20,331 bases of DNA, taken from an uncultured Saprospirales bacterium (GTDB taxonomy: Bacteria > Bacteroidota > Bacteroidia > Chitinophagales > JADIYW01). The stretch covers positions 1 through 20,331 of the forward strand of contig CALLKF010000213.1 in NCBI GenBank assembly GCA_938008535.1, given 5' to 3'. Position numbers and translations under genes: made by a program. The notes under the pieces are model-generated. The model was not told where the DNA came from and did not search any database. It was given only the letters and a program-made list of their open reading frames with translations. Below are positions 1-7,654 of the stretch, in pieces (the stretch's first letter is position 1; each line of letters starts with the position of its first letter).

Positions 1-2
1 AA

Positions 3-551
3 ATAAAACCTAAAAGAATTATGCTGCATGAAAAGTTTTATAAACCAGAACGATTACCTGCATTGAGAAAACTGTTTGAATGTGAAATTCAATCGCATCA
101 AAAATATAATGAAATTGTGTACTCGCTGAAAAACTATACAAAAAATATAGAATACAGTAATTACACATCGTATCTTCTGTTAGAACCGCATGTAGACAAT
201 CATCTGAAAAAATTATACAACGATGATAATTACCATGTAATGATAAGACGAATACTATTGAATAATTTACACAATTTTCCGCTGTCTATTGACACGATGG
301 CACAACGTTTACTGATGTCTGTTCGCAAACTGCAAAAAATATTACAGGAAGAAAATACCAGTTATCAGTTGATTTGTAATGATGTTAAAAAGGAAATTGC
401 GGTTTTGTATTTATCCAAAGGTTTAAAGATAAAAGAGATTGCACAAAAACTAGGTTACAAAGAATCTAATTCATTTACACGTTCGTTTAAAACATGGTTT
501 AATAAGTCACCAGACGAATACAAAGTACAGTTGAAACAATCAGTTGCTTAA
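3..551 (+). CDS. AraC-family transcriptional regulator, C-terminal part (5' end outside window)
   Basis: The reading frame is open from the first complete codon at position 3, so the ATG at 21 is probably internal and the protein starts upstream of the window. The first ~60 visible residues resemble the end of the arabinose-binding-type N-terminal domain (PF12625) found in ~330-residue AraC regulators, with its LLLEP segment. The rest is a two-helix-turn-helix AraC DNA-binding domain: a first HTH around LSIDTMAQRLLMSVRKLQK and a second at IKEIAQKLGYKESNSFTRSF, ending with the usual W-F-(N/G)-x-S-P-x-E-Y element. It is a DNA-binding activator or repressor with an unknown effector. It is convergent with the lolA-like gene, 25 bases away, and no terminator is visible between them. 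A role in controlling the neighbouring ketosynthase cluster is possible but is inference from position only. Confidence 0.88.
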   Translation: MKPKRIMLHEKFYKPERLPALRKLFECEIQSHQKYNEIVYSLKNYTKNIEYSNYTSYLLLEPHVDNHLKKLYNDDNYHVMIRRILLNNLHNFPLSIDTMAQRLLMSVRKLQKILQEENTSYQLICNDVKKEIAVLYLSKGLKIKEIAQKLGYKESNSFTRSFKTWFNKSPDEYKVQLKQSVA

Positions 552-576
552 GAAAATGTGCGAAGGCAGCATCTAT

Positions 577-1206
577 CTACTTCGCAACAAAATTAGCATC
601 GGTCACACCAACATTAAATTGTTTGTTTAAGAACGTAAGCGTAGTATTGTCGCCGGAAGCATCAATCATATCAAACTTATTCACGGAAAAATCTTTCTTA
701 TCGATGAAGATATTTATCTTTTTGATGTAGTCTTTCATCTTTTTAATAGTTGGCACTAACTCTAATAAATACTGTTTCTCATTTTCAGAAATCACAGCAA
801 TAAAATTCTTATTATCCAACGCGGTACCTTGCACGCAATCAATCATTATTTTATTGATGTTTTCAAATAATTTATTGTTTTTAGAAGAAAAGGAATTTGA
901 CTTTTGGTCGTCTTTAATAAACACTTTATCAGCATTAATAATCAGTAAATATTTAAACGGTGTGGTATATTCCATGCGCGCCATGTTTTGTTTTTTGAAC
1001 ATAAAGGTACCTTTAGAAGTAATCTTTTCAGACAACACACTTAAGTTCTTTTCCTGAACAAAATCGCATTTAATAGAATTCACTTTTTTAGATTGTTCAG
1101 CAAATATTTTTTTAAATGATGGAACATCTTTAACCAACGTATAACCTTTCAATTGTGCAAATACACAGATTGGAAAACAAAAAAATAAGAATAAAAAATT
1201 ACGCAT
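577..1206 (-). CDS. LolA-like outer-membrane lipoprotein carrier protein
   Basis: This is a 209-residue periplasmic protein of the LolA fold. The start is taken as the ATG at 1206; an in-frame TTG at 1215 would add only three residues before the signal peptide. A hydrophobic signal peptide covers about residues 1-17 (MRNFLFLFFCFPICVFA). The mature part has the LolA pattern: 'KKVNSIKCDFVQEKNL', then 'GTFMFKKQNMARMEYTTPF' and 'YLLIINADKVFIKD', which form the half-barrel that holds an acyl chain. The start overlaps the stop of the deacetylase gene by 8 bases, so it is the last gene of a tightly coupled unit. LolA homologues are regular members of flexirubin and aryl-polyene clusters. There they are presumed to carry the lipid-linked product across the periplasm, so I read it as a pathway-specific LolA rather than the housekeeping one. 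The specific cargo is inferred. Confidence 0.87.
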   Translation of the reverse strand: MRNFLFLFFCFPICVFAQLKGYTLVKDVPSFKKIFAEQSKKVNSIKCDFVQEKNLSVLSEKITSKGTFMFKKQNMARMEYTTPFKYLLIINADKVFIKDDQKSNSFSSKNNKLFENINKIMIDCVQGTALDNKNFIAVISENEKQYLLELVPTIKKMKDYIKKINIFIDKKDFSVNKFDMIDASGDNTTLTFLNKQFNVGVTDANFVAK

Positions 1207-1972
1207 ACGGTTCAATATTTATTAATTTATCTAATCTAACAATGGTAAAACCTTGTGCTTTTATGGCGTCAATGATGGTTTGCAAATTGGCAATCGTAAT
1301 TTGCGCTGTATCATGCAGCAACACAATAGAACCAGGTTTTAATTTTGGTATAATGTTACTTAACAATTTTTGTTCCACTTTTACAACCGTATCCATCGAA
1401 CGAATATTCCAGCCAATAGAATGGAAATTTAGTTGCGTAATGGTTTTCGCTAAATTTGGATTGGTGACACCATAAGGTGGACGAAAAAGCTTCATCTTCT
1501 TGCCTATCAATTGGTGTACTAAATCGTTGGTTTTAAGCAATTCAGCTTTCATTTTTTCTATAGAATATAAATCGAAAAAGAAATGATGTGAATAGCTATG
1601 ATTGCCAATTAAGTGATTTTCTGAATCAATACGTTTTATCAATTCTGGTGATGTTTCGATACGATTTCCGATACAAAAAAAAGTTGCTTCAATATTATTT
1701 TGTAGCAGAATATCTAAAATTCGGTTGGTATTGTTCTCACTTGGACCATCATCAAAGGTTAATGCAATTTCATTTTTAGTCGTAATTGTTTCACTAATAG
1801 ATTCAATAAAAAAATTAGATTTGATTTTTATCGCGCCAAAAATTAAAAATAGTTGATAACAAAAAAATGGTAAAAGAAAATACCAAAATGAAAACGGAAT
1901 TACCGCACGTAATCCAAACATAAAAACGTTCACTACAAAAAAAACAACTCGTATCGTTTTATAATTTAGCAA
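1199..1972 (-). CDS. Membrane-anchored polysaccharide deacetylase (NodB domain)
   Basis: A 257-residue protein with two hydrophobic segments at about residues 8-24 and 28-47, then a carbohydrate-esterase-4 (NodB) domain. All NodB motifs are visible: TFDDGP at 72-77 with the catalytic and metal-binding Asp pair, H125-x3-H129 in the metal site, RPPYG at 164-168, and LLHD at 218-221 with the distal His. An active metal-dependent deacetylase facing the periplasm is therefore likely. The only fitting start is TTG at 1972, overlapping the upstream ketosynthase stop by 7 bases; the next ATG, at 1921, would remove the first membrane segment. Deacetylases of this kind recur in Bacteroidota flexirubin/aryl-polyene loci. 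Their substrate there is not known to me, and a cell-wall or glycolipid N-acetyl group is only a guess. Confidence 0.88.
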   Translation of the reverse strand: MLNYKTIRVVFFVVNVFMFGLRAVIPFSFWYFLLPFFCYQLFLIFGAIKIKSNFFIESISETITTKNEIALTFDDGPSENNTNRILDILLQNNIEATFFCIGNRIETSPELIKRIDSENHLIGNHSYSHHFFFDLYSIEKMKAELLKTNDLVHQLIGKKMKLFRPPYGVTNPNLAKTITQLNFHSIGWNIRSMDTVVKVEQKLLSNIIPKLKPGSIVLLHDTAQITIANLQTIIDAIKAQGFTIVRLDKLINIEPYA

Positions 1973-2904
1973 GCTGACAATAAAATTAAAGAGTGATTGG
2001 AGTTTGCATATTGATTGTAAATCAACACATTTTTAACTGCTTTATTTTCTTTCAACAAAGTATTGGCTGTTGCAAAAGCATAAGCGCTCGATGTTGCATA
2101 TTCGCCACATAATTGTTTGTAAAAAATAGTGTTTTCTATTTTCAATGCAGCTATTAAATCTTGGTCGTTTTGATGTACATGATCAGGATGACTACCAACA
2201 ATAATTGCATCAATTGAATATTCATGGTAGAGTGTTTTCGCTTTGTCAATAATTGTTGCAATTTCTGTATTTGCAACAAATTCTATCGATTTTAATTCAG
2301 CAACACAATCTTTACTTTTCACATCAGACAACACGAAGAAACTTGCGCCTTCACCAGCAATATCAGTAGGTTTCAAGTAACCAATACGTGTAAATAAATC
2401 AAAACTATCGTCTATAATTTCATCTACACCACCAACTAAAACATGTTGAGCATCGTCATCTTTAATCAATAAATAAGCATCTAACAAAGCAGATTCAAAT
2501 GAAAAATTACGATGCGAATAAGTGCTATTATATGCATGACATTTTAATTGCAAGGCAATTTGAGAAGCAATGCTGTTATGTGTCGAAAAAATAAACGGTG
2601 TTGGATTTAGCGTTTCTTCTTTATTTGTAATTAATTTTCTTAAAAACAATGAAGTATCTTCTTGACAACCAAAACCAGTTCCGACAATAATAGCATCAGG
2701 CATTTCAACAGTAGCATTCTTCAACGCCATCATGGCACTTGTTGTTCCGATTTTAATAATTCTACTAATTCTTCTAAGTGTTCGGCTATCAAAAAAAGCA
2801 CTGTAATCTGGTTCAATACATGTCAATTTACCAGCAATTATTTGTTCTTCATTCGCCAAAGAATTGGGTGCAATTTGTCCGATACTATTAATATAAACTG
2901 CCAT
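1966..2904 (-). CDS. Beta-ketoacyl synthase-like protein lacking the active-site Cys (chain-length-factor type)
   Basis: A 312-residue thiolase-fold protein related to the N-terminal ketosynthase domain (PF13723-like). It keeps landmarks such as AIIVGTGFGCQEDT at 71-84, the TPFIFSTHNSIASQIALQL segment at 102-120, and VLVGGVDEI at 156-163. Where catalytic synthases carry TACSSS it reads NSTYSHRNFSFESAL (126-140) with no cysteine, and the C-terminal catalytic His motifs of the larger neighbour are not recognisable. It is about 85 residues shorter than a full KS. By analogy with type II polyketide and aryl-polyene systems it should pair with the adjacent active synthase as a chain-length factor; that pairing is inferred. 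It starts at an ATG 4 bases after the stop of the catalytic ketosynthase and overlaps the deacetylase gene downstream, which suggests coupled translation. Confidence 0.85.
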   Translation of the reverse strand: MAVYINSIGQIAPNSLANEEQIIAGKLTCIEPDYSAFFDSRTLRRISRIIKIGTTSAMMALKNATVEMPDAIIVGTGFGCQEDTSLFLRKLITNKEETLNPTPFIFSTHNSIASQIALQLKCHAYNSTYSHRNFSFESALLDAYLLIKDDDAQHVLVGGVDEIIDDSFDLFTRIGYLKPTDIAGEGASFFVLSDVKSKDCVAELKSIEFVANTEIATIIDKAKTLYHEYSIDAIIVGSHPDHVHQNDQDLIAALKIENTIFYKQLCGEYATSSAYAFATANTLLKENKAVKNVLIYNQYANSNHSLILLSAC

Positions 2905-2908
2905 CTTA

Positions 2909-4102
2909 CTACTTTGAAAAAATTAAAGATGAACAATTACCACCAAAGCCAAAAGAATTGGACATGACGTGATTTATATCTTGATGACGAAGAAAGATTT
3001 TTTCTGGCAGAATAGTTAGATTTTCCATAGGTTGTTCAAACGAATAATTTGGAAAAACTATACCTTGTTTAATAGCTAATGCTGAAAATACAGCTTCTAC
3101 TGCACCGCTTGCACCAAGCGTGTGTCCAGTAAATGATTTTGTAGAACTAAGTTTAGGAATTTTATCTTTAAAAATAGATTGAATCGCAATGGCTTCAGCG
3201 TTGTCGTTATTGCGCGTACCAGTACCGTGCATGTTGATATAATCAATATCATTTGCCTGCAAACCACTTTTTTTGAGCGCGCCTTGCATCGCTAATGTTG
3301 GACCTTTTGCATCATCAGATAAAGCAGTTTGATGAAATGAATCATTGGCATTGTGATAACCAACAACGTTACAAAATATTTCCTGATTTAGTTGTTTTGC
3401 TACATTCTCAGACATCAACACCAAATAAGCTGCGCCTTCACCTAAGTTTAAGCCAACTCGTGATTCATCTAATGGTCTGCATTGTTCTGTATCTAAAATC
3501 TGCAACGTGTTAAAACCATTCAACGTAAATTTTGTCAAAGCATCTACACCACCAACAATTGCTATATCTAAGAGATTTTGTTTGATCATACGCGTACCCA
3601 ACGCAATTGCATTTGCAGAAGATGAACAAGCAGTGCTGATAGTAGTAACCATACCTTTGATGCCAATTTCTTTCGCAACAAAATCAGTAATTTTTCCGCA
3701 GTCATGATGTCGAATGAATTCAATGTTTGATGCGTTGTTATCATCCACGTAATTTTCAAAAAACACTTCGGTTTTATCCATTCCACCAACAGTAGTTGCT
3801 GAAATATATGCTGTTCTAAAATCAGTAGAAAAATTTGCAGGCAAGGTAGCAATTGCTTCTTTGGTTGCAATATAACTTAGTAAAATACTTCTGCTCAATT
3901 CTACGGAAAGTCCAGCAATTGCAGCTAATTCAGCGTTGGTGCTTTTAATTTCAGCAACCGATAATTCTACATGATTGGTTTTTAAACGCTTAATTTTATC
4001 AACACCAGATTGATGTTTTTCAAAAGCTGCAACGCATTCGTTTACATTATTTCCAAGAGCAGAAATCAATCCTAAACCAGTTACAACAACCTTATTCTGC
4101 AC
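2909..4102 (-). CDS. Beta-ketoacyl-ACP synthase, FabF/KS-alpha type (catalytic)
   Basis: A full-length 397-residue condensing enzyme. The catalytic triad is intact: Cys159 in STACSSSANA, His292 in NMHGTGTRNND, and His327 in TGHTLGASGAVEA, with Lys322 just before. The N-terminus VVVTGLGLISALGNN and the C-terminal NSFGFGGNCSSL are typical of FabF. It catalyses decarboxylative condensation of malonyl-ACP with an acyl-ACP. Its setting beside a dedicated ACP and a cysteine-less partner argues for a specialised flexirubin/aryl-polyene chain rather than housekeeping fatty acid synthesis. The start is GTG at 4102, directly abutting the ACP stop codon with no gap; no ATG fits better. Family assignment is certain, pathway assignment is inferred from neighbours. 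Confidence 0.93.
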   Translation of the reverse strand: MQNKVVVTGLGLISALGNNVNECVAAFEKHQSGVDKIKRLKTNHVELSVAEIKSTNAELAAIAGLSVELSRSILLSYIATKEAIATLPANFSTDFRTAYISATTVGGMDKTEVFFENYVDDNNASNIEFIRHHDCGKITDFVAKEIGIKGMVTTISTACSSSANAIALGTRMIKQNLLDIAIVGGVDALTKFTLNGFNTLQILDTEQCRPLDESRVGLNLGEGAAYLVLMSENVAKQLNQEIFCNVVGYHNANDSFHQTALSDDAKGPTLAMQGALKKSGLQANDIDYINMHGTGTRNNDNAEAIAIQSIFKDKIPKLSSTKSFTGHTLGASGAVEAVFSALAIKQGIVFPNYSFEQPMENLTILPEKIFLRHQDINHVMSNSFGFGGNCSSLIFSK

Positions 4103-4366
4103 TTATGCTTTTTTATTTTCCAGAATAAAATTGGCAATGGTAGAAACAGAGTAAAATATTTTGGGTCCATCTTCTGAATGATTTATTTTAAGACCATATT
4201 CTTCTTCTAATAAAACAACTAATTCTAATGCATCAATAGAATCTAAACCAAGTCCTTTACCGAATAATTGTTCATCATCGCCAATTTCTTCTGGCTTTAC
4301 TTCATTTAATTTTAGTTGTGTTACAATTTGTTGTTTTAGTTTTTGTTTCAATTCTTCTAGTTCCAT
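4103..4366 (-). CDS. Acyl carrier protein
   Basis: An 87-residue acyl carrier protein of normal size. The phosphopantetheine attachment site is Ser43 in GLGLDSIDALELV, followed by the helix-II sequence VVLLEEEYGLKI that docks partner enzymes. The protein is acidic, as usual for ACPs, apart from a Lys/Gln-rich first helix. It should carry the growing chain on its phosphopantetheine arm and present it to the ketosynthase encoded immediately downstream. The ATG at 4366 overlaps the end of the preceding ketosynthase-like gene by 10 bases, and the stop abuts the next gene's GTG. It is therefore a dedicated carrier of this cluster rather than the fab-operon ACP. Confidence 0.93.
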   Translation of the reverse strand: MELEELKQKLKQQIVTQLKLNEVKPEEIGDDEQLFGKGLGLDSIDALELVVLLEEEYGLKINHSEDGPKIFYSVSTIANFILENKKA

Positions 4367-4995
4367 GATTTTTTTTCTTTTATTAAGTGTGTAATGTGTG
4401 TTGGTGTATATGACAAAAAGGAATCTAAATTGTTTTTCTCTACAATGAATAAAAACGCTTTGTAAGTAGTTTCGGTATAATCAACAAAACCACAAATACA
4501 AACATCTATACAATTGGATTTGAAAAGCGAATTTATGTAATTATATTGTAATTCTATGTCATAATTTTCGGAAACCATCAATAAATTCTCGCCTTTAAAA
4601 TTATTTTTGATAGAGATTTCACCGATGACAATATTTGGCAAGGTATAAACAAAAATAGCTGGACTTGCAGTACCTTGATCAATTAGTTTTTGATATTTTA
4701 TATCTGTGTCAATACTCGAATTGGTATTTATGATATGAATTCCAATTTTATCAGCAGTATATTTTTGGTGTAAATCCAAATTTTTCAACGCAATTTCAGA
4801 AACTAAAAAACCTAATTTGCATAAATTATCCATCTTATAGAATTTTGGATATTTTACGTCGAGTTGTTTGTATAAAGTCGAAGCAAACGTTTCAAAATCA
4901 TTCGAATCATTTTTCAATAAAAGTTCATCATTGAAGAATGCACCTATATTATTTATAAAGCCAGATTGAACAATACAAGGTGCGTGCGAATTCAT
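4357..4995 (-). CDS. Short ketosynthase-like protein (degenerate N-terminal KS domain)
   Basis: A 212-residue protein. Residues 111-137 (SPAIFVYTLPNIVIGEISIK and onward) match the ketosynthase segment just before the nucleophile loop, and LGFLVSEIALKNL (61-73) resembles the KS dimer-helix region. Where an active enzyme has its Cys loop it reads NNFKGENLLMVSENYD, so no catalytic Cys is present, and the whole C-terminal half of a KS is missing. It is the first gene of the tight six-gene block and overlaps the ACP gene by 10 bases. Comparable short KS-like proteins occur in Bacteroidota flexirubin-type clusters, so I take it as a real non-catalytic component (scaffold or ACP-binding partner, inferred) rather than a decaying gene. 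The intact frame and cluster-like codon use support this. Confidence 0.72.
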   Translation of the reverse strand: MNSHAPCIVQSGFINNIGAFFNDELLLKNDSNDFETFASTLYKQLDVKYPKFYKMDNLCKLGFLVSEIALKNLDLHQKYTADKIGIHIINTNSSIDTDIKYQKLIDQGTASPAIFVYTLPNIVIGEISIKNNFKGENLLMVSENYDIELQYNYINSLFKSNCIDVCICGFVDYTETTYKAFLFIVEKNNLDSFLSYTPTHITHLIKEKKSWN

Positions 4996-5027
4996 CGTGC
5001 GAAAATAGTTAAAAAATGAGTGATTTT

Positions 5028-5738
5028 CTATTTCAGCTTTTCCACTAATTTATTAGCTAATAATTTTACATCGTTTGGCCAACGAGCGGAAATTAAATTT
5101 CTATCTTCAACAAAAAAAGGAACAAAGCTGCTAAAGCCAGTTTTAAATTGTGTTTTATTTGCTAAAAAGGTTTCTACTTCATCTTGCAAATATGCTTCAT
5201 AAGTTTTGTAATAATCATCTAATTTCCATTTGGTTAAATAATAGGCCAAGCGCTCTAATGATTTTGTTAAACCAGTAAATTTATAATTATGCACAATGCT
5301 TTTACCTGTTTTTCTATCGATACTTCGCGCCAATAACAAGGAACCATGACAAACCGAACCAACTAATTTATTTAGATGAAAGAAATCTACAATTTTATTT
5401 TGCAGTGTTTTATTTTCGAGATATTGACGCATACCTTTTGCGTGTCCACCTGGCAAAAACAACAAATCATAATCAGCTGGATTTATTTCATCGTATTTTG
5501 TTGGATGCAAAAACTCGTTTGATTTTTGCATTAAACGATACGCATCAATCGCATCTTTTTTAGCACCAAGTTGACCAAAAATAACGCCTGTCAAAAGTAA
5601 TGGATCCGTTTCGCCAACGATTCCATTTTCTGTTGCAAATGTAATATCAATCTTATTTTCTTTTAATATTTTCCAAGTAATGGAAACTTCTGTAGTATCA
5701 AAATCTTTATCAGGAATTGGAATAATTGCTTTCTTCAA
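5028..5738 (-). CDS. DJ-1/PfpI-like type 1 glutamine amidotransferase-fold protein
   Basis: A 236-residue protein of the DJ-1/ThiJ/PfpI superfamily. It has the nucleophile elbow VGSVCHGSLLLA with Cys130 followed by His131, and the oxyanion-region motif LFLPGGHAKGM (93-103), with GGH at 97-99. These residues are those used by Hsp31-like chaperone/glyoxalase and amidase members, and the exact reaction cannot be read from sequence. The start is TTG at 5738: MKKAIIPIPDKDFDTTEVS is the typical N-terminus of the subfamily and no ATG exists upstream before an in-frame stop. It begins 12 bases after the trhO stop and ends 32 bases before the ketosynthase block, so it may share a transcript with both. 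A role in carbonyl or oxidative stress is family-based inference. Confidence 0.82.
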   Translation of the reverse strand: MKKAIIPIPDKDFDTTEVSITWKILKENKIDITFATENGIVGETDPLLLTGVIFGQLGAKKDAIDAYRLMQKSNEFLHPTKYDEINPADYDLLFLPGGHAKGMRQYLENKTLQNKIVDFFHLNKLVGSVCHGSLLLARSIDRKTGKSIVHNYKFTGLTKSLERLAYYLTKWKLDDYYKTYEAYLQDEVETFLANKTQFKTGFSSFVPFFVEDRNLISARWPNDVKLLANKLVEKLK

Positions 5739-5750
5739 TATTTTGCTATT

Positions 5751-6779
5751 TTATTGCTTATAAATTAATTGTTCACCGCGACCTTTTTTAAATACTTTTC
5801 TACCTGGATTGATGCCTTTACGCAATTCTTTTTGTTCTTCTTCAGGCAATAAAGAAATCTTTTTACATTCATCGCAGCAACAACCATTCATTTTTTCTGC
5901 GCATGCATCGCATTGAATAAATAATAAATGACAACCTTCATTTTTGCAATTCGTATGTGTGTCTGCTGGGTTTCCACATTGATGGCATTTTGCAATTACT
6001 TCATGCGATATTTTTTCGCCTAAACGTCTGTCGAATACAAAATTTTTACCTTTAAATTTATTTTGCAAACCTTGTTCTTGTACTTGTCGCGCGTATTCAA
6101 TAATTCCACCGTTGAGTTGAAACACGTTTTCAAAACCATTATGTTTCATCCAAGCACTCGCCTTTTCGCAACGAATTCCACCAGTGCAATACATCACAAT
6201 ATTCTTTTCTTTATTATCTTTCAGCATTTCAACTACTAAAGGCAATTGCTCGCGAAATGTATCTACATCAGGCGTAATCGCATTTTCAAAATGACCAATT
6301 TCGCTTTCATAATGATTGCGCATATCAACTACAATGGTGTTTTCATCTTGCGTAATTTCATTAAAATCTTTCGCATTTAAATGTACACCTGAATTTGATG
6401 AATCAAAAGTTGCATCATTCAAACCATCAGCCACAATTTTTGTGCGCACTAAAATTTTAAGTTTTGAAAAAGATTTTCCATCATCATCAATAGCATAATT
6501 GAGTCGAATACCATTTAAAAATGGATACGAATACAAATGTGCTTTAAAATTTTCGTGCTGAATTTCCTGAACAGAAAGTTGTCCGTTAATACCTTCTTTT
6601 GCCACATAAATTCTACCTAAAACATCAAATTCATTCCATTTTAGGTATAACTCATCGCGCCAATTTTCTGGATTTTCGATTTTCGCATATTTATAAAACG
6701 ATAGCGTAATTCGTTTTTCTGTACTTTTGAGTAGATTTTCTTCTAAGATTTTTTTGTCCACTCTATTCCAAAGTTGCAT
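5751..6779 (-). CDS. trhO: tRNA uridine(34) hydroxylase, rhodanese-related (TrhO/YceA family)
   Basis: A 342-residue protein. An N-terminal ferredoxin-like (UPF0176) domain covers about residues 20-125, with the motif GRIYVAKEGINGQLSV at 55-70. A rhodanese domain covers about 145-235, with active-site Cys198 in MYCTGGIRCEKASA and the opening VVDMRNHYESEIGHF. TrhO installs the 5-hydroxyl on U34 of tRNAs in an oxygen-dependent way, the first step to 5-methoxyuridine or cmo5U. The C-terminus carries a cysteine-rich tail with CxxC pairs at 265/268 and 290/293 and clustered Cys at 300-305, suggestive of metal binding. I chose ATG 6779; a longer frame back to 6866 would run through the promoter region. 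A TAACTTTG -7 box at 6812-6819 lies about 33 bases upstream. Confidence 0.92.
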   Translation of the reverse strand: MQLWNRVDKKILEENLLKSTEKRITLSFYKYAKIENPENWRDELYLKWNEFDVLGRIYVAKEGINGQLSVQEIQHENFKAHLYSYPFLNGIRLNYAIDDDGKSFSKLKILVRTKIVADGLNDATFDSSNSGVHLNAKDFNEITQDENTIVVDMRNHYESEIGHFENAITPDVDTFREQLPLVVEMLKDNKEKNIVMYCTGGIRCEKASAWMKHNGFENVFQLNGGIIEYARQVQEQGLQNKFKGKNFVFDRRLGEKISHEVIAKCHQCGNPADTHTNCKNEGCHLLFIQCDACAEKMNGCCCDECKKISLLPEEEQKELRKGINPGRKVFKKGRGEQLIYKQ

Positions 6780-6811
6780 TCTTTGTAATTTTTTTGGATA
6801 AATAATTGAAA

Positions 6812-6819
6812 CAAAGTTA
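6812..6819 (-). promoter_or_regulatory. Putative -7 box of the trhO promoter (TAACTTTG)
   Basis: Read on the minus strand this is TAACTTTG, an exact match to the Bacteroidota housekeeping-sigma -7 consensus TAnnTTTG, about 33 bases upstream of the trhO ATG. No clear TTTG -33 element at the usual spacing was seen. It lies back to back with a plus-strand -7 box at 6821-6829. Confidence 0.5.
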
Positions 6820-6820
6820 C

Positions 6821-6829
6821 TATATTTGC
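6821..6829 (+). promoter_or_regulatory. Putative -7 box of the outer-membrane barrel gene promoter (TATATTTGC)
   Basis: TATATTTGC matches the Bacteroidota TAnnTTTG -7 consensus. A TTTG at 6793-6796 could be the -33 element, but the 24-base spacing is longer than usual. Transcription would start near 6835, giving a leader of about 55 bases to the ATG at 6890. Confidence 0.55.
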
Positions 6830-6889
6830 AATCAAAATTGTAATTTAACGTCGATTTTAATACCATTCATTCAACCAAATAAAACCAAC

Positions 6890-7636
6890 ATGAAAAAAAT
6901 TATCCTATTATTATTAGTTGCAGGAACATTTATTAACCATTCTCAAGCAAAAATCCAAGCTGGCATCGGCGTAAAAGTTGGTGGAAATTTTGGCAGATGG
7001 AACAATACTATTGGTGATCGTTTGAAATTAGTTACAGTTGGTGGAACATTTATTCATCAACCAGGAATTAATGCTGGAATTCAAGGAAGAATTTGGATTA
7101 ACAAATTTGTAGGTGTTAATTTAGCTGCTGAATTTAACATGGGTGGCTCTAGAATAAAAACTACTCAAGGTACAACCATTACAACTACATCACACAAAGA
7201 GAACCAATTAACAGTTCCAATTTCTGTGTTAGCTGGTTGGGGCAACGAGCGCTTACGTATTTTTGCTTCTCTTGGTGGTTATTTTGGTTATGTAATCAAC
7301 GGTAAAGATAAAGTAACAAAAAACATTAATGGTTCTGAAGGTTCGCCAGTTACGACTAAGGCTGATTATAAAGATGTTTACAAAAATATTGATGCTGGTA
7401 TTCGTTTAGGTGGTGGTGTGCAAGTATACGTTGATAAAAAATTAAGAAGTTGCGTAACCTTTGATGTGAATTACGATTATGGTTTTATTAAAGCTTACAA
7501 AACTCAACCAGCGGTTTATAGTGAATTAAAAATTACACCTTCAAAATTAAATTTTGCTGTTGGTTATATGTACACATTTGGTAAAGACCAACATGAAGAA
7601 GCACCAAAAAGAACATTTGAAACTACTGAAGAATAA
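6890..7636 (+). CDS. Outer-membrane beta-barrel protein (porin-like, small)
   Basis: A 248-residue secreted protein. The start is ATG 6890, which puts a clean signal peptide at residues 1-20 (MKKIILLLLVAGTFINHSQA); the frame is open further upstream but that stretch holds the promoter. The mature chain shows alternating polar/hydrophobic strands with turns rich in Gly and Asn, such as GAGIGVKVGGNFGRWNN-type openings, GINAGIQGRIWINKFVGVNL and LGGGVQVYVDKKL. It ends with a strand LNFAVGYMYTFGKD followed by a short charged tail. This is the layout of the OmpW/OprF-like 8-stranded 'outer membrane beta-barrel' families common in Bacteroidota. The transported substrate or function is unknown. It is a single-gene unit, with its own promoter upstream and a strong terminator directly downstream. 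Confidence 0.82.
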   Translation: MKKIILLLLVAGTFINHSQAKIQAGIGVKVGGNFGRWNNTIGDRLKLVTVGGTFIHQPGINAGIQGRIWINKFVGVNLAAEFNMGGSRIKTTQGTTITTTSHKENQLTVPISVLAGWGNERLRIFASLGGYFGYVINGKDKVTKNINGSEGSPVTTKADYKDVYKNIDAGIRLGGGVQVYVDKKLRSCVTFDVNYDYGFIKAYKTQPAVYSELKITPSKLNFAVGYMYTFGKDQHEEAPKRTFETTEE

Positions 7637-7654
7637 AATATTCTTTACAAAATA

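Noticed and set aside
3586..3870. 94-codon minus-strand frame within the catalytic ketosynthase gene
   Set aside because: It is a shifted frame of the same strand, fully inside the intact KS gene, with a Leu/Gln-rich nonsense-like composition.
4996..5012. Possible -7 box (TATTTTCG on the minus strand) directly before the first ketosynthase-like gene
   Set aside because: It has one mismatch to TAnnTTTG and no -33 element, so it is too weak to list as a promoter. It is mentioned only as an alternative in the operon finding.
6780..6866. N-terminal extension of trhO to 6866
   Set aside because: The added 29 residues do not resemble the family and would be encoded by the divergent promoter region. 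The ATG at 6779 gives the typical length.
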